Below are positions 24,594-34,222 of a stretch of 64,000 nt of DNA, piece after piece (the first letter of the stretch is position 1; the number at the start of each line of letters is the position of its first letter). Origin of the DNA: Bog-756 sp963841885 (GTDB lineage: Bacteria > Actinomycetota > Acidimicrobiia > Acidimicrobiales > RAAP-2); assembly GCA_963841885.1 (NCBI GenBank), contig CAWJEK010000008.1, forward strand, positions 1-64,000. The letters are read 5' to 3'. Under the pieces are notes generated by a model. That model saw nothing but the letters and a program-made list of their open reading frames with translations, did not search any database and was not told the DNA's origin. A program made the position numbers and the translations under genes.

Positions 24594-25763
24594 ATGGCGA
24601 TCAGGGATCACGTCATCGCGGACAGTGACCTCCACGTGATGGAGCCGCCGGACCTCTGGGAGCGCTACATCGCGCCGGAGTACCGGCACGCCGCTCCGAA
24701 GGGACTGTCCGATATCACCCGGGACATGCGGGTGCGGGTGAAGAACCACACGCTGCTGCGGCTGGGCGCCGTGAAGCCGCAACCGGTCGACGCGGCGCGG
24801 AGCGGCTGGCGCCCCGAACACGAGAGCGTCTATGCCGATGCCGAGGCGCGGGGTTGGGACGCGCCGTCCCAGTTGGCCGCCATGGACCGCGAGGGGCTCG
24901 ACCTGGCGGTGCTGTTCCCGTCCCGGGGACTCTTCGTGCTCGGCCTCGATTCGAGCGAGGCGATCGGCCAGGACGGACTCGAGCCGGGCTTCGCCACGGC
25001 CATCGCCCGTGCCTACAACGACTACGTCAAGGACATGTGCGACCACGCTCCCGACCGGATGTTCGGCGCCGGCATGGTGGCGCCGCACGATGTCGACGGC
25101 GCCGTGCTCGAGGCCCGCCGCTGCGTCGAAGAACTCGGCTTCAAGGCGATCTTCCTCGCACCGGGATGTGTGAACCGCCGGCCGTGGCACCACCCGGCCT
25201 ACGACCCCCTGTGGGAGGAGATCCAGCGTCTCGGTGTCCCGATCACCTTCCACGGTGGCGGCCAGACCCACCTGACGCCCGACTTCTCGCTCGAGGTGCT
25301 CGACAAGCTCATGTTGTGGCACACCTTCAACCAGCCGCTGGCCATCCAGTTCGTGACGGTGTGCCTGTGTGGCGGCGGCGTGCTCGAACGCTTCCCGCGG
25401 CTACGCGCCGGACTGCTCGAGGGCAATTGTTCGTGGGCCCCCTGGCTGCTGCACCGCCTCGACGAACACTACGAGTGGGTCGGCGCCGTCGACGCGCCCG
25501 AGCTGACGATGAAGCCGAGCGACTACTTCCGCCGGCAGTGCTTCCTCGGGATCGAGGCCGAGGAGGAGACCGCCCAGCCCTACCTGGACACCTTCGGCGA
25601 CGACAACCTCGTGTTCTCGACCGACTACCCGCACGGCGACTCGATGTTCCCCCATGCCGTCGACACGTTCGCGCGGATGCCCTACCCGGAGGCGTCGAAG
25701 GTGAAGATCGTGGGAGAGAATTGGGAGCGGCTCTACGACATCCCTCTCGTCAAACACACGTAG
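24594..25763 (+). CDS. Amidohydrolase-2 family metal-dependent hydrolase/decarboxylase
   Basis: A 389-residue TIM-barrel protein of the ACMSD-like amidohydrolase-2 family. The N-terminal metal motif is DSDLHVMEP (Asp12-x-His14), a TFHGGG histidine follows strand 5, and the late aspartate sits in STDYPHGDS. Members decarboxylate or hydrolyse aromatic or ring-derived acids using Zn. It sits downstream of the DUF35/thiolase operon but has its own apparent leaderless promoter. Participation in the same degradation pathway is likely; the exact substrate is unknown. Confidence 0.88.
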   Translation: MAIRDHVIADSDLHVMEPPDLWERYIAPEYRHAAPKGLSDITRDMRVRVKNHTLLRLGAVKPQPVDAARSGWRPEHESVYADAEARGWDAPSQLAAMDREGLDLAVLFPSRGLFVLGLDSSEAIGQDGLEPGFATAIARAYNDYVKDMCDHAPDRMFGAGMVAPHDVDGAVLEARRCVEELGFKAIFLAPGCVNRRPWHHPAYDPLWEEIQRLGVPITFHGGGQTHLTPDFSLEVLDKLMLWHTFNQPLAIQFVTVCLCGGGVLERFPRLRAGLLEGNCSWAPWLLHRLDEHYEWVGAVDAPELTMKPSDYFRRQCFLGIEAEEETAQPYLDTFGDDNLVFSTDYPHGDSMFPHAVDTFARMPYPEASKVKIVGENWERLYDIPLVKHT

Positions 25764-25864
25764 GCCGCCGACCACCCGCGCGGCGCCCGCAGATCGGACC
25801 GTCCCCGGCGACAAGCTTCGCCACGCCGTCCGACGTGGCGATCGTGGTTCCGATGGAGGTGTCG

Positions 25865-26710
25865 TCAGCGCCAGAAGGAGCCCACGGCCGCGGCCTCCGA
25901 ACGACCGATCTCACGTCCCCGGCGGGCCGCCGGCCCGCGGGTCGACGGCGAGAGTGGATTCGTGCCGAAGGCGGCCGTCGAGGCTTCGTCGGCATGGATG
26001 ACCCGGACCCCGGCCGGCGACAGTCGGGCGATCTCGTCATCGAGGTCGCCCCAGGGTTGCGGCGCCCCGGCCAGCAACGGGGTGATGACGAGGACACGAT
26101 CGCAGCCGGCCGCCAGATCCGCATTCGTGACCGATCGCACGCCACCGTCGATGTAGCGGTGGTCCCCGATGGTGACCGGCGGCCACACCCCGGGAACTGC
26201 GCAGCTGGCGGCGACGGCATCGACGAGATCGACGCCCGAATCCTTCGTGAACACCGTGGGCCGCCCCGAGCCCGCCTCGACGGCGGTCAGGAGGAGCGTC
26301 CCGGAGGGCCAGGTCTTCTCCGGCAAACGGGCCGTGATGGCGGCACGGCGGGCGGCCTCGCTGACAGTGGGAGTCTCGAGGGCGAGAGCGCCGATACGTC
26401 GCCGCATGTCCTCGGGGTCCGTGGCCCCGGTGGTCGCCCGCACGAAGCGGTCCATCAGTTCCTCGAGGTCCAGGTCCACCTCGAGTTCGCTGGACCGCTC
26501 ATCCAGTTGGGCCGAATAGAGATCGGCGATCAGGGCCCCGGAGGTGATCTGCGCGGCGACGGCCGACCCGGCGGAGGTGCCGATCACGACGTCCGCACGC
26601 CGCAGCCCGGCCAACAACTCAGGGTCCTCTTCCCCGATCCCGTGGAGGACGCCGAGCTCCCATGCGATGCCGGCCACGCCTCCCCCGGCCAGGACGAGGG
26701 CCCGCTTCAT
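25865..26710 (-). CDS. Patatin-like phospholipase
   Basis: A 281-residue patatin-family lipid acyl hydrolase. The oxyanion loop is AGGGVAGIAWELG, the nucleophile is Ser46 in GTSAG, and the catalytic aspartate is in YIDGG. These form the Ser-Asp dyad of the family. No signal peptide is visible, so it is probably cytosolic and acts on membrane or storage lipids. It is 110 bases downstream of the giant surface-protein gene on the same strand, and convergent with the amidohydrolase. Confidence 0.9.
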   Translation of the reverse strand: MKRALVLAGGGVAGIAWELGVLHGIGEEDPELLAGLRRADVVIGTSAGSAVAAQITSGALIADLYSAQLDERSSELEVDLDLEELMDRFVRATTGATDPEDMRRRIGALALETPTVSEAARRAAITARLPEKTWPSGTLLLTAVEAGSGRPTVFTKDSGVDLVDAVAASCAVPGVWPPVTIGDHRYIDGGVRSVTNADLAAGCDRVLVITPLLAGAPQPWGDLDDEIARLSPAGVRVIHADEASTAAFGTNPLSPSTRGPAARRGREIGRSEAAAVGSFWR

Positions 26711-26820
26711 CCTGTCGATTCCGCGCTGTCGGAGGTCACCATGGATCCCGACCCTAGGGCGTCCGAGCGCTCCCCCGCCTCACGGACGAGACCTGGTTCG
26801 CAGGTCGGTCGGACCGCCGG

Positions 26821-27640
26821 TCAGGGTGCTTCGGTGAGCGCCACCATCGGAGCATCGAGCTGGTGCTCGATGCCGATCGTGTAGGTGTTCCCCTTGAACG
26901 GAGCGTCACCGAAGGCGAACACCCCACCGTCGCCGGCGACCAACCAGTAGCCATGGCCGTCGGGCATGGCCGCCATACCCACCATCGGAGCATCCAGCTG
27001 GTGCTCGATGCCGATGGTGTAGGTGTTGCCGTGGAATCCCGCGTCCCCGAACCCGAAGACCCCACCGTCGGCAGCGACCAGCCAGTAGCCGTGGCCGTCC
27101 GGTGTGGACGCCATACCGACGATGGGCTTGTCCAGTTGGTTCTCGATGCCGATGGAGTAGGTGTTGCCGTAGTAGCCGGCGTCACCGAATCCGAACACAC
27201 CTCCGTCGCTGGCCACCAGCCAGTAGCCACGGCCGTCCGGTGTGGCGGCCATGCCGACGATGGGCTTGTCCAGCCGGGTCTCGATACCGATCGTGTAGGT
27301 GTTGCCGTAGAACCCGGCGTCCCCGGCGTTGAACACCCCACCGTCCGCGGCCACCAGCCAGTAACCGTGGTCGTCGGGCGTAGCCGCGATGCCGACGATG
27401 GGCTTGTCGAGATGGACGTGGGCTGCATACAGGGACCCGTAGTTCTGGGCGGTTCCGAACGTGTAGATGTTCCCGTCCGCGCCCACGAGCCAGTAGCCGT
27501 TCCCGTCCGTCGTGGCGGCCATGCCGGTGATCGGCGCGGTCGGCGTGACGTGGCGGCTGACGAGAGAGCCCAGGAACGAGTCCTGACCGAAGGCGAAGAC
27601 ACCCCCGTCACCGGCGGCCAGGCGATAGCCGAGCTTCGGG
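26821..27640 (-). repeat. Six 46-residue (138 bp) propeller-type coding repeats
   Basis: Each unit has DGxGYWLVAADGGVFxFGDA followed by FYGNTYTIGIE. Six such blades at the C-terminus could close one beta-propeller. Codons vary between units, so they are older than the 387-bp repeats next to them. Confidence 0.8.
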
Positions 27641-30600
27641 GTGCTCTTGGCCGTGGTGGTGGTGGTCGACTTGGTCACCGAGGTGGCCCCGTCGGGGGTG
27701 TCGGCCAGCGTGACCGAGGTGGTCTGGGCCCCGGGGGTGGTCGAGAACCCGACGCCGGCGCTGATGGCGCCGAGGTCGGTGCCGGCCGGGATCGGGGTGG
27801 TGGCCGTGGACGTGCAGGTGAGCACGGTGTCGGCGACCGAGAGGGCGCACGACCAGCCGGCCGGGGTCGGGGCCGTCGGGAAGGTGGCCCCGCTCGGGGC
27901 GGTGAGGGTGACCACCGGGTCGGTGTCGGCCGGGCCGCCGCTGGCGGACACCGAGGGGGTGACCACGACCGTGCCGGTGGAGCCGGTGATGGCCGTGGCC
28001 GGGCCCGAGACGGTGAGGGCCAGGGTCGGCACGGTCGGATCGCTCTTGCTCGTGGTGGTGGTGGTCGACTTGGTCACCGAGGTGGCCCCGTCGGGGGTGT
28101 CGGCCAGCGTGACCGAGGTGGTCTGGGCCCCGGGGGTGGTCGAGAACCCGACGCCGGCGCTGATGGCGCCGAGGTCGGTGCCGGCCGGGATCGGGGTGGT
28201 GGCCGTGGACGTGCAGGTGAGCACGGTGTCGGCGACCGAGAGGGCGCACGACCAGCCGGCCGGGGTCGGGGCCGTCGGGAAGGTGGCGCCGCTCGGGGCG
28301 GTCAGGGTGACCACCGGGTCGGTGTCGGCCGGGCCGCCGGAGGCGGACACCGAGGGGGTGACCACGACGGTGCCGGTGGAGCCGGTGATGGCCGTGGCCG
28401 GGCCCGAGACGGTGAGGGCCAGGGTCGGGGGAGCGCTCGTGGTGGTGGTGGTCGACTTGGTCACCGAGGTGGCCCCGTCGGGGGTGTCGGCCAACGTGAC
28501 CGAGGTGGTCTGGGCCCCCGGGGTGGTCGAGAACCCGACGCCGGCGCTGATGGCGCCGAGGTCGGTGCCGGCCGGGATCGGGGTGGTGGCCGTGGACGTG
28601 CAGGTGAGCACGGTGTCGGCGACCGAGAGGGCGCACGACCAGCCGGCCGGGGTCGGGGCCGTCGGGAAGGTGGCGCCGCTCGGGGCGGTCAGGGTGACCA
28701 CCGGGTCGGTGTCGGCCGGGCCGCCGGAGGCGGACACCGAGGGGGTGACCACGACGGTGCCGGTGGAGCCGGTGATGGCCGTGGCCGGGCCCGAGACGGT
28801 GAGGGCCAGGGTCGGGGGAGCGCTCGTGGTGGTGGTGGTCGACTTGGTCACCGAGGTGGCCCCGTCGGGGGTGTCGGCCAACGTGACCGAGGTGGTCTGG
28901 GCCCCCGGGGTGGTCGAGAACCCGACGCCGGCGCTGATGGCGCCGAGGTCGGTGCCGGCCGGGATCGGGGTGGTGGCCGTGGACGTGCAGGTGAGCACGG
29001 TGTCGGCGACCGAGAGGGCGCACGACCAGCCGGCCGGGGTCGGGGCCGTCGGGAAGGTGGCCCCGCTCGGGGCGGTCAGGGTGACCACCGGGTCGGTGTC
29101 GGCCGGGCCGCCGCTGGCGGACACCGAGGGGGTGACCACGACCGTGCCGGTGGAGCCGGTGATGGCCGTGGCCGGGCCCGAGACGGTGAGGGCCAGGGTC
29201 GGGGGAGCGCTCGTGGTGGTGGTGGTCGACTTGGTCACCGAGGTGGCCCCGTCGGGGGTGTCGGCCAACGTGACCGAGGTGGTCTGGGCCCCCGGGGTGG
29301 TCGAGAACCCGACGCCGGCGCTGATGGCGCCGAGGTCGGTGCCGGCCGGGATCGGGGTGGTGGCCGTGGACGTGCAGGTGAGCACGGTGTCGGCGACCGA
29401 GAGGGCGCACGACCAGCCGGCCGGGGTCGGGGCCGTCGGGAAGGTGGCGCCGCTCGGGGCGGTCAGGGTGACCACCGGGTCGGTGTCGGCCGGGCCGCCG
29501 GAGGCGGACACCGAGGGGGTGACCACGACGGTGCCGGTGGAGCCGGTGATGGCCGTGGCCGGGCCCGAGACGGTGAGGGCCAGGGTCGGGGGAGCGCTCG
29601 TGGTGGTGGTGGTCGACTTGGTCACCGAGGTGGCCCCGTCGGGGGTGTCGGCCAACGTGACCGAGGTGGTCTGGGCCCCCGGGGTGGTCGAGAACCCGAC
29701 GCCGGCGCTGATGGCGCCGAGGTCGGTGCCGGCCGGGATCGGGGTGGTGGCCGTGGACGTGCAGGTGAGCACGGTGTCGGCGACCGAGAGGGCGCACGAC
29801 CAGCCGGCCGGGGTCGGGGCCGTCGGGAAGGTGGCGCCGCTCGGGGCGGTCAGGGTGACCACCGGGTCGGTGTCGGCCGGGCCGCCGGAGGCGGACACCG
29901 AGGGGGTGACCACGACGGTGCCGGTGGAGCCGGTGATGGCCGTGGCCGGGCCCGAGACGGTGAGGGCCAGGGTCGGGGGGGCCGTGCACAAGATGGTGGT
30001 CGCGGTCGCGACCGGCGTCGCCCCGTCAGTGGTGTCCGAGAGCGTGGTGGTGGTCGACAGGGAACCGGGCGCGGTTCCCGACGCCACGGCGACGGAGGCG
30101 TCGATCGTGCCGAGGTCGGTGCCGGCCGGGATCGGGGTGGTGGCCGTGGACGTGCAGGTGAGCGTGTCGTCCGTCACCGCCGTCTTGCTGAGGGCGCACG
30201 TGTAGCCGGACGGGGTCGGCGCGGCTGCGAACGTCTCGCCCGCGGGGAGGATCGATGTGACCACGGGGTCGCTGGCCGCCGAGCTTCCACCGGCACTCAC
30301 CGTCGGACTGATCGCCAGTGTGTAGTTCTGCCCCGCATACGTCTGTGACGGTGCGGTCGCCGACACGTTCAGGGTCGGCGGTGCGGAATGGCCGGCGTTG
30401 GCGGAGTCCACCGCCGTCGCCGAGGTGCCGTCGGACGATTGGACCGTGCCGGTACTCGACACGTTGCCGGAGGCGGTGGCGGACACGCTGGCCGTGATCG
30501 TGATCGGTGGCAGCGTGGTGCCCGCTGCGATCGGAAGGGCACCCGAGTAGCTGCAGTTCGCCGTCTGGCCCGACTTCGAACATGTCCAGCCGGTTCCCGA

Positions 30601-32625
30601 CACCGCCGTCGGGGTGACGCCGGTGGCCAGCGTCTGCGAATAGCTGGGCGCGACCGCCTCGGAGCCCCCGGCGGCGAGCAGGGACGGCGTCGCCGTGTAG
30701 GTCACGGTGCCGCCGAGCGGTAGGTCGCCACCTCGGTTGTCCGTGATGGTCAATCCGTACTGGGGGACGGACAGGATCGAGCCCGACACGCTGGCGGACA
30801 CACTCGAGGGCGAAGCATCGGCGGAGGTCAGCGTCACCGTGTTCGTGATCCCGCCCGATGCCGTGGCCGCCACCGTGGCCGGCAGGGTCACGGCGGGCAG
30901 GGTGGTGCCCGGAGCGATCGGTAGGGACCCGGTGTAGTTGCAGGTCACCGTCTGGGTCACCGTCGTGCACGACCACCCGGCACCTGATGCAGAGTCGGGC
31001 GTCACGCTCGACGGGAAGACGTCGACCAATTGCGGGGCGTCCGCCTCGGCGCCCCCTCCCGACGACACGGTGGCCGTCGCGGTGTACGTCAGACCGCCAC
31101 CCTGCGTGTAGCCCCCGCCCGAACCGTCGGCGAGGCCCACCCCGAGCACCGGTGCCACCGATGCCGCACCCACCGTGCCCGGATCCGTGGCGCTGGCGAC
31201 CTGGGCATCATCCGACACCAGCTGGCCGGTGTCGTCGAGCGCGCCCGTCGCACCGTTGGCGATCACGGTCGGCACGGAGATCGTCGGCAATGTCGAGCCG
31301 GCGGCTATCGGATAGCTGCCGGTATATCCACAGGTGACGGTCTGACCCGACGTCGAACACGACCAATCGGTGCCGGACGCATCGCCCGGCGTGATTCCGG
31401 TCGGGAAGGTGTCCGTGAACGAGACCGGCTGGTTCTCACTCCCGCCTTGGGCCGAGATCGACGGGGTCACCGAGTAGTTGACCGACGCGCCGGGCACCAG
31501 GTGCCCGGCCGCACTGTCGGTGATCTGGAGCACCGCCCTGGCGGGATTGCTGAACAACGGCTGGACCTGGACGTTCCGCACCTCGTGGACGTCGTTCGAC
31601 CCCCCGGTGGAGGCGGCGAACCCGAAGGCGAGCTGATACGGGATGCCCGTCGTCGGTTCCAGCCAGGACGAGGGCTCGTACGCCGACGCATCGGGAAGGG
31701 ACCCGACGACGTACTGGGTGGCCGCGCCGAGGGGCGACACGGCGATCGCGAACGAGTACGGGGGGACGTCGGCGATTCCCCGCGCGCTGATCGACGCGGC
31801 GGTCGGATTGATCGCGATCTCCGTGGGCACCAGGGACGTGGCCCGGGTTCCCGTCGACCCGCCGTCCAGTTGGCCCCGGAGTCCGCCGGCCCCCGCCGAG
31901 CTGGCCAACATGCAGTACCCCGCGGTGCCCGATCCCGGACCGCGCACCGTCACCTGGTTGGTCACCCGGGCACCCTTGCCCGCCCATGACGGGTCCGTGC
32001 AGCCCGTTCCGTCGAAGTTGCTGTTCGAGTAGTTGCCGTAGACGTCCAGGCCGATACCCAGATAACCGTCGGCGATCCCGGAGCCGGCCGGCACGGCCGA
32101 ACCCCCTGAATATCCGAGGTGCCCTCCCGGTGGTCCGAGCGAGGCCGGGGGCGCCGGTTGCGAGGGGTTGGTGCCGGCCAGGTAGAAGAGGATCCCGTCG
32201 GCCCCGCTCCCGCCGTACTGATAGGTGTCGAACGTCACATCCAACCCCTGCGAGGAGGGGACGGCGGTGGCATAGGACACCCCACCATCCTCATTGCCCG
32301 TTGCGGACGTCAGATGGAGGGCTCCACTGCCCGACGGGTCGGACGGGGTCGACGAACACCCCGGGATCGGGGTCTGCGTGGTGGACCCCGATGCCGTCAG
32401 ACAGGCGATGTTCGTACCCGCCGTGCCGGGCGGCAGAGCCGGCTTCACCCAGTCAGCGGGTATCTGCACCTGGCTGCCGGTGAAGGGCTCGGTCAGATAC
32501 AGGAGCGGCGACGCGTTGGCGGCGCCCAGTGGCGCCCCGAGCCAACCCGCCGCGAGCACGACCAGGGCGACGGCCGTCCCGCCGACCACGAATCGCCGTC
32601 GGATCGCTCCACGATGGTTCGTCAT
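26821..32625 (-). CDS. Giant secreted repeat protein: lectin-like head, DUF11-like repeats, propeller tail
   Basis: About 1,934 residues. A signal peptide (basic start, hydrophobic about 13-30, cleavage near ANAS) is followed by a lectin-like beta-sandwich (about 40-290, with GADGILFYLAG). Next come about four diverged DUF11-like repeats and one GGSSAASDP-type repeat, then six near-identical 129-residue repeats with two cysteines each. The tail has six 46-residue repeats of the GYWLVAADGGVFGFGD type found in actinobacterial surface proteins. There is no LPxTG or C-terminal anchor. The ATG at 32625 overlaps the MFS stop (ATGA). A GTG at 32637 with GAGGGG upstream is an alternative start. A carbohydrate-binding adhesin is the likeliest role. 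Confidence 0.85.
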   Translation of the reverse strand: MTNHRGAIRRRFVVGGTAVALVVLAAGWLGAPLGAANASPLLYLTEPFTGSQVQIPADWVKPALPPGTAGTNIACLTASGSTTQTPIPGCSSTPSDPSGSGALHLTSATGNEDGGVSYATAVPSSQGLDVTFDTYQYGGSGADGILFYLAGTNPSQPAPPASLGPPGGHLGYSGGSAVPAGSGIADGYLGIGLDVYGNYSNSNFDGTGCTDPSWAGKGARVTNQVTVRGPGSGTAGYCMLASSAGAGGLRGQLDGGSTGTRATSLVPTEIAINPTAASISARGIADVPPYSFAIAVSPLGAATQYVVGSLPDASAYEPSSWLEPTTGIPYQLAFGFAASTGGSNDVHEVRNVQVQPLFSNPARAVLQITDSAAGHLVPGASVNYSVTPSISAQGGSENQPVSFTDTFPTGITPGDASGTDWSCSTSGQTVTCGYTGSYPIAAGSTLPTISVPTVIANGATGALDDTGQLVSDDAQVASATDPGTVGAASVAPVLGVGLADGSGGGYTQGGGLTYTATATVSSGGGAEADAPQLVDVFPSSVTPDSASGAGWSCTTVTQTVTCNYTGSLPIAPGTTLPAVTLPATVAATASGGITNTVTLTSADASPSSVSASVSGSILSVPQYGLTITDNRGGDLPLGGTVTYTATPSLLAAGGSEAVAPSYSQTLATGVTPTAVSGTGWTCSKSGQTANCSYSGALPIAAGTTLPPITITASVSATASGNVSSTGTVQSSDGTSATAVDSANAGHSAPPTLNVSATAPSQTYAGQNYTLAISPTVSAGGSSAASDPVVTSILPAGETFAAAPTPSGYTCALSKTAVTDDTLTCTSTATTPIPAGTDLGTIDASVAVASGTAPGSLSTTTTLSDTTDGATPVATATTILCTAPPTLALTVSGPATAITGSTGTVVVTPSVSASGGPADTDPVVTLTAPSGATFPTAPTPAGWSCALSVADTVLTCTSTATTPIPAGTDLGAISAGVGFSTTPGAQTTSVTLADTPDGATSVTKSTTTTTSAPPTLALTVSGPATAITGSTGTVVVTPSVSASGGPADTDPVVTLTAPSGATFPTAPTPAGWSCALSVADTVLTCTSTATTPIPAGTDLGAISAGVGFSTTPGAQTTSVTLADTPDGATSVTKSTTTTTSAPPTLALTVSGPATAITGSTGTVVVTPSVSASGGPADTDPVVTLTAPSGATFPTAPTPAGWSCALSVADTVLTCTSTATTPIPAGTDLGAISAGVGFSTTPGAQTTSVTLADTPDGATSVTKSTTTTTSAPPTLALTVSGPATAITGSTGTVVVTPSVSASGGPADTDPVVTLTAPSGATFPTAPTPAGWSCALSVADTVLTCTSTATTPIPAGTDLGAISAGVGFSTTPGAQTTSVTLADTPDGATSVTKSTTTTTSAPPTLALTVSGPATAITGSTGTVVVTPSVSASGGPADTDPVVTLTAPSGATFPTAPTPAGWSCALSVADTVLTCTSTATTPIPAGTDLGAISAGVGFSTTPGAQTTSVTLADTPDGATSVTKSTTTTTSKSDPTVPTLALTVSGPATAITGSTGTVVVTPSVSASGGPADTDPVVTLTAPSGATFPTAPTPAGWSCALSVADTVLTCTSTATTPIPAGTDLGAISAGVGFSTTPGAQTTSVTLADTPDGATSVTKSTTTTTAKSTPKLGYRLAAGDGGVFAFGQDSFLGSLVSRHVTPTAPITGMAATTDGNGYWLVGADGNIYTFGTAQNYGSLYAAHVHLDKPIVGIAATPDDHGYWLVAADGGVFNAGDAGFYGNTYTIGIETRLDKPIVGMAATPDGRGYWLVASDGGVFGFGDAGYYGNTYSIGIENQLDKPIVGMASTPDGHGYWLVAADGGVFGFGDAGFHGNTYTIGIEHQLDAPMVGMAAMPDGHGYWLVAGDGGVFAFGDAPFKGNTYTIGIEHQLDAPMVALTEAP
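27655..29990 (-). repeat. Six near-identical tandem 387-bp coding repeats
   Basis: The landmark GTCGACTTGG recurs at 27665, 28064, 28451, 28838, 29225 and 29612. The spacing is exactly 387 bases four times, and 399 once where a 12-base insertion encodes extra linker residues. Units differ at only a few positions (for example GCCCCGCT versus GCGCCGCT). Such identity indicates very recent expansion or gene conversion, and the copy number is liable to assembly error. Confidence 0.92.
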
Positions 32626-34217
32626 CCGGTTTCGCACCAACCCATCCCCTCGTCGCCAACATCCGATCGACTGATCCGCCCCTTGGAGCAGCGGGCCCTC
32701 CGCCACGGGGCTGTCAGAACTTCGTGCAAGAGCCTGGAGTCGACGGAGTCACGACGCAGCGGCCGCCTTCCACTCGGGACACCTTCTAGCAGAGGATCAA
32801 CGAGAATCCGCGGCAATCGCCGCCGCCGTCCGCCGAACCGGACGCGCCGCGGAGGCGAATCCTGACGGTGGATCGGGCTTTTCGGAGCGAGCGGCATCAT
32901 CTGTCCACCATCAGTCACTCCGGCGCGCTCGACGCGGACGGAGGCCCGTGGGTCGTCGGCGGCACGGGCCTCACCACCGCCTTCCTCCGGGGGCTCCCGG
33001 CGCATCCCGGGCAGGAACAGGAAGCTCAGCGTGACCGCGGCTCCGACGGTCCCCGCGAGGACCAACGTGGTGCGAGCGCCCAGAAGGTGGGCCGCGGCGG
33101 GCGTGATGGCGTAGCTGAGCGGGAGGAGTGCCGTCGAGACGAGCCAGTCGACGCTCGACACCCGACCGAGCATGGCCCGGGGCACGCGCCGCTGCTTCGT
33201 CGTCATCCACACGACAGCTCCGACAGCCTCGGCTCCGTTGATGACGAGGGACGCCACCACCAGTCCCCACATCTCTTCGAACAGTCCGTAGCCGGCCACA
33301 CCGAGCGTGGCCACCGTCCACCAGAGGTAGATCCACGTCATCGGTCTCCTCGGCTCGTTCGACCGACCCATCGCCACGGCCCCGACGAGCGCACCGACGC
33401 CACCCGCCGCCAGGACGACGCCGTAGGCCGAAGCACTCTGGTGCAGGGTGTTGCGCACGATGTAGGGAAGCAGCACCTGGGTCGGTCCGATGAACAGCAG
33501 GTAGGTGAACGTGGCGGACAGGAACGTCCCCCAGAGCCACACGTGGCGTCGCACGTAGCGCAGTCCCTGGCGGACGTCCTGGCCGATGCTGGAGCTGTCT
33601 GCGACGGCGGCTGGATCCGTGACCGGATCGGGTGCGCTCATGCGGATCATGCAGAGTGCGCAGAAGACGAACGTGACGGCGTCGAAGCTGAGGGCCCCCA
33701 CCGAGCCGATCGTGGCTACGGCCAGTCCTCCGAGCGCCGGTCCCGCCAGTTGGATGGTCGCCGGCCTTACGAACTGTTCGATCGCGTTGGCCTGGTGGAG
33801 TTCGTCCTCCGACACCAGACGCGGCACCAGCGCATCGAAGGCGGGGGAGGCGAAGGCCGCGGCCACGCCGAGGGTCGCGGCGGCGAGGTACAGCTCCCAG
33901 AGCTCCAGTCCACCTGTCGCCGTGAGAGCCGCCAGGGCGCCGACGGCTACCGCCCGGACCACATCGGCCCAGATGAGGATCGGCCGGGAACCCCAGCGGT
34001 CGGATACGGCGCCTCCGACCAGGAGCATCACCACCTGGGGGAGCGAGAGCGCGATCCCCACGTAGGCGAGGGAAGCGGGCCGGTTCGAGAGATCGAACGT
34101 CTGCCAAGCCACCGCCACCAGGAAGAACCCGTCCCCCAGGAGCGACACCGACATGCCGGTCCACAGCAGGCGGAAGTCGCGCCTGCGGAGCGGCGCGGTG
34201 AGCGGCACGGCAGCCAT
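32622..34217 (-). CDS. Major facilitator superfamily transporter (drug/metabolite exporter type)
   Basis: MFS protein of 531 residues with 12 predicted membrane helices in the first 410. The loop-2 motif is GGAVSDRWGSRP, as in Bmr/EntS-like exporters. The last 120 residues are Arg-rich and look unlike protein, so a late frameshift may have removed the natural stop (a TGA in the next frame lies near 32915). Against this, the present stop overlaps the next gene's ATG (ATGA). It follows the oxoamine-synthase gene by 5 bases, so exporting that enzyme's product is an attractive inference. Confidence 0.85.
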   Translation of the reverse strand: MAAVPLTAPLRRRDFRLLWTGMSVSLLGDGFFLVAVAWQTFDLSNRPASLAYVGIALSLPQVVMLLVGGAVSDRWGSRPILIWADVVRAVAVGALAALTATGGLELWELYLAAATLGVAAAFASPAFDALVPRLVSEDELHQANAIEQFVRPATIQLAGPALGGLAVATIGSVGALSFDAVTFVFCALCMIRMSAPDPVTDPAAVADSSSIGQDVRQGLRYVRRHVWLWGTFLSATFTYLLFIGPTQVLLPYIVRNTLHQSASAYGVVLAAGGVGALVGAVAMGRSNEPRRPMTWIYLWWTVATLGVAGYGLFEEMWGLVVASLVINGAEAVGAVVWMTTKQRRVPRAMLGRVSSVDWLVSTALLPLSYAITPAAAHLLGARTTLVLAGTVGAAVTLSFLFLPGMRREPPEEGGGEARAADDPRASVRVERAGVTDGGQMMPLAPKSPIHRQDSPPRRVRFGGRRRRLPRILVDPLLEGVPSGRRPLRRDSVDSRLLHEVLTAPWRRARCSKGRISRSDVGDEGMGWCETG

Positions 34218-34222
34218 GTCGG

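Noticed and set aside
27655..29990. Possible CRISPR or satellite array
   Set aside because: The repeat unit is 387 bases, in frame and coding, with no spacers or cas genes.
26863..30348. Very long open frames on the plus strand and in a second minus frame (27608-29989, 27641-30205) across the giant gene
   Set aside because: They are shadows of the G/C-rich tandem repeats. Their products are low-complexity Gly/Arg or His/Arg/Pro strings, while the minus frame ending at 26821 gives a signal peptide and recognisable domains.
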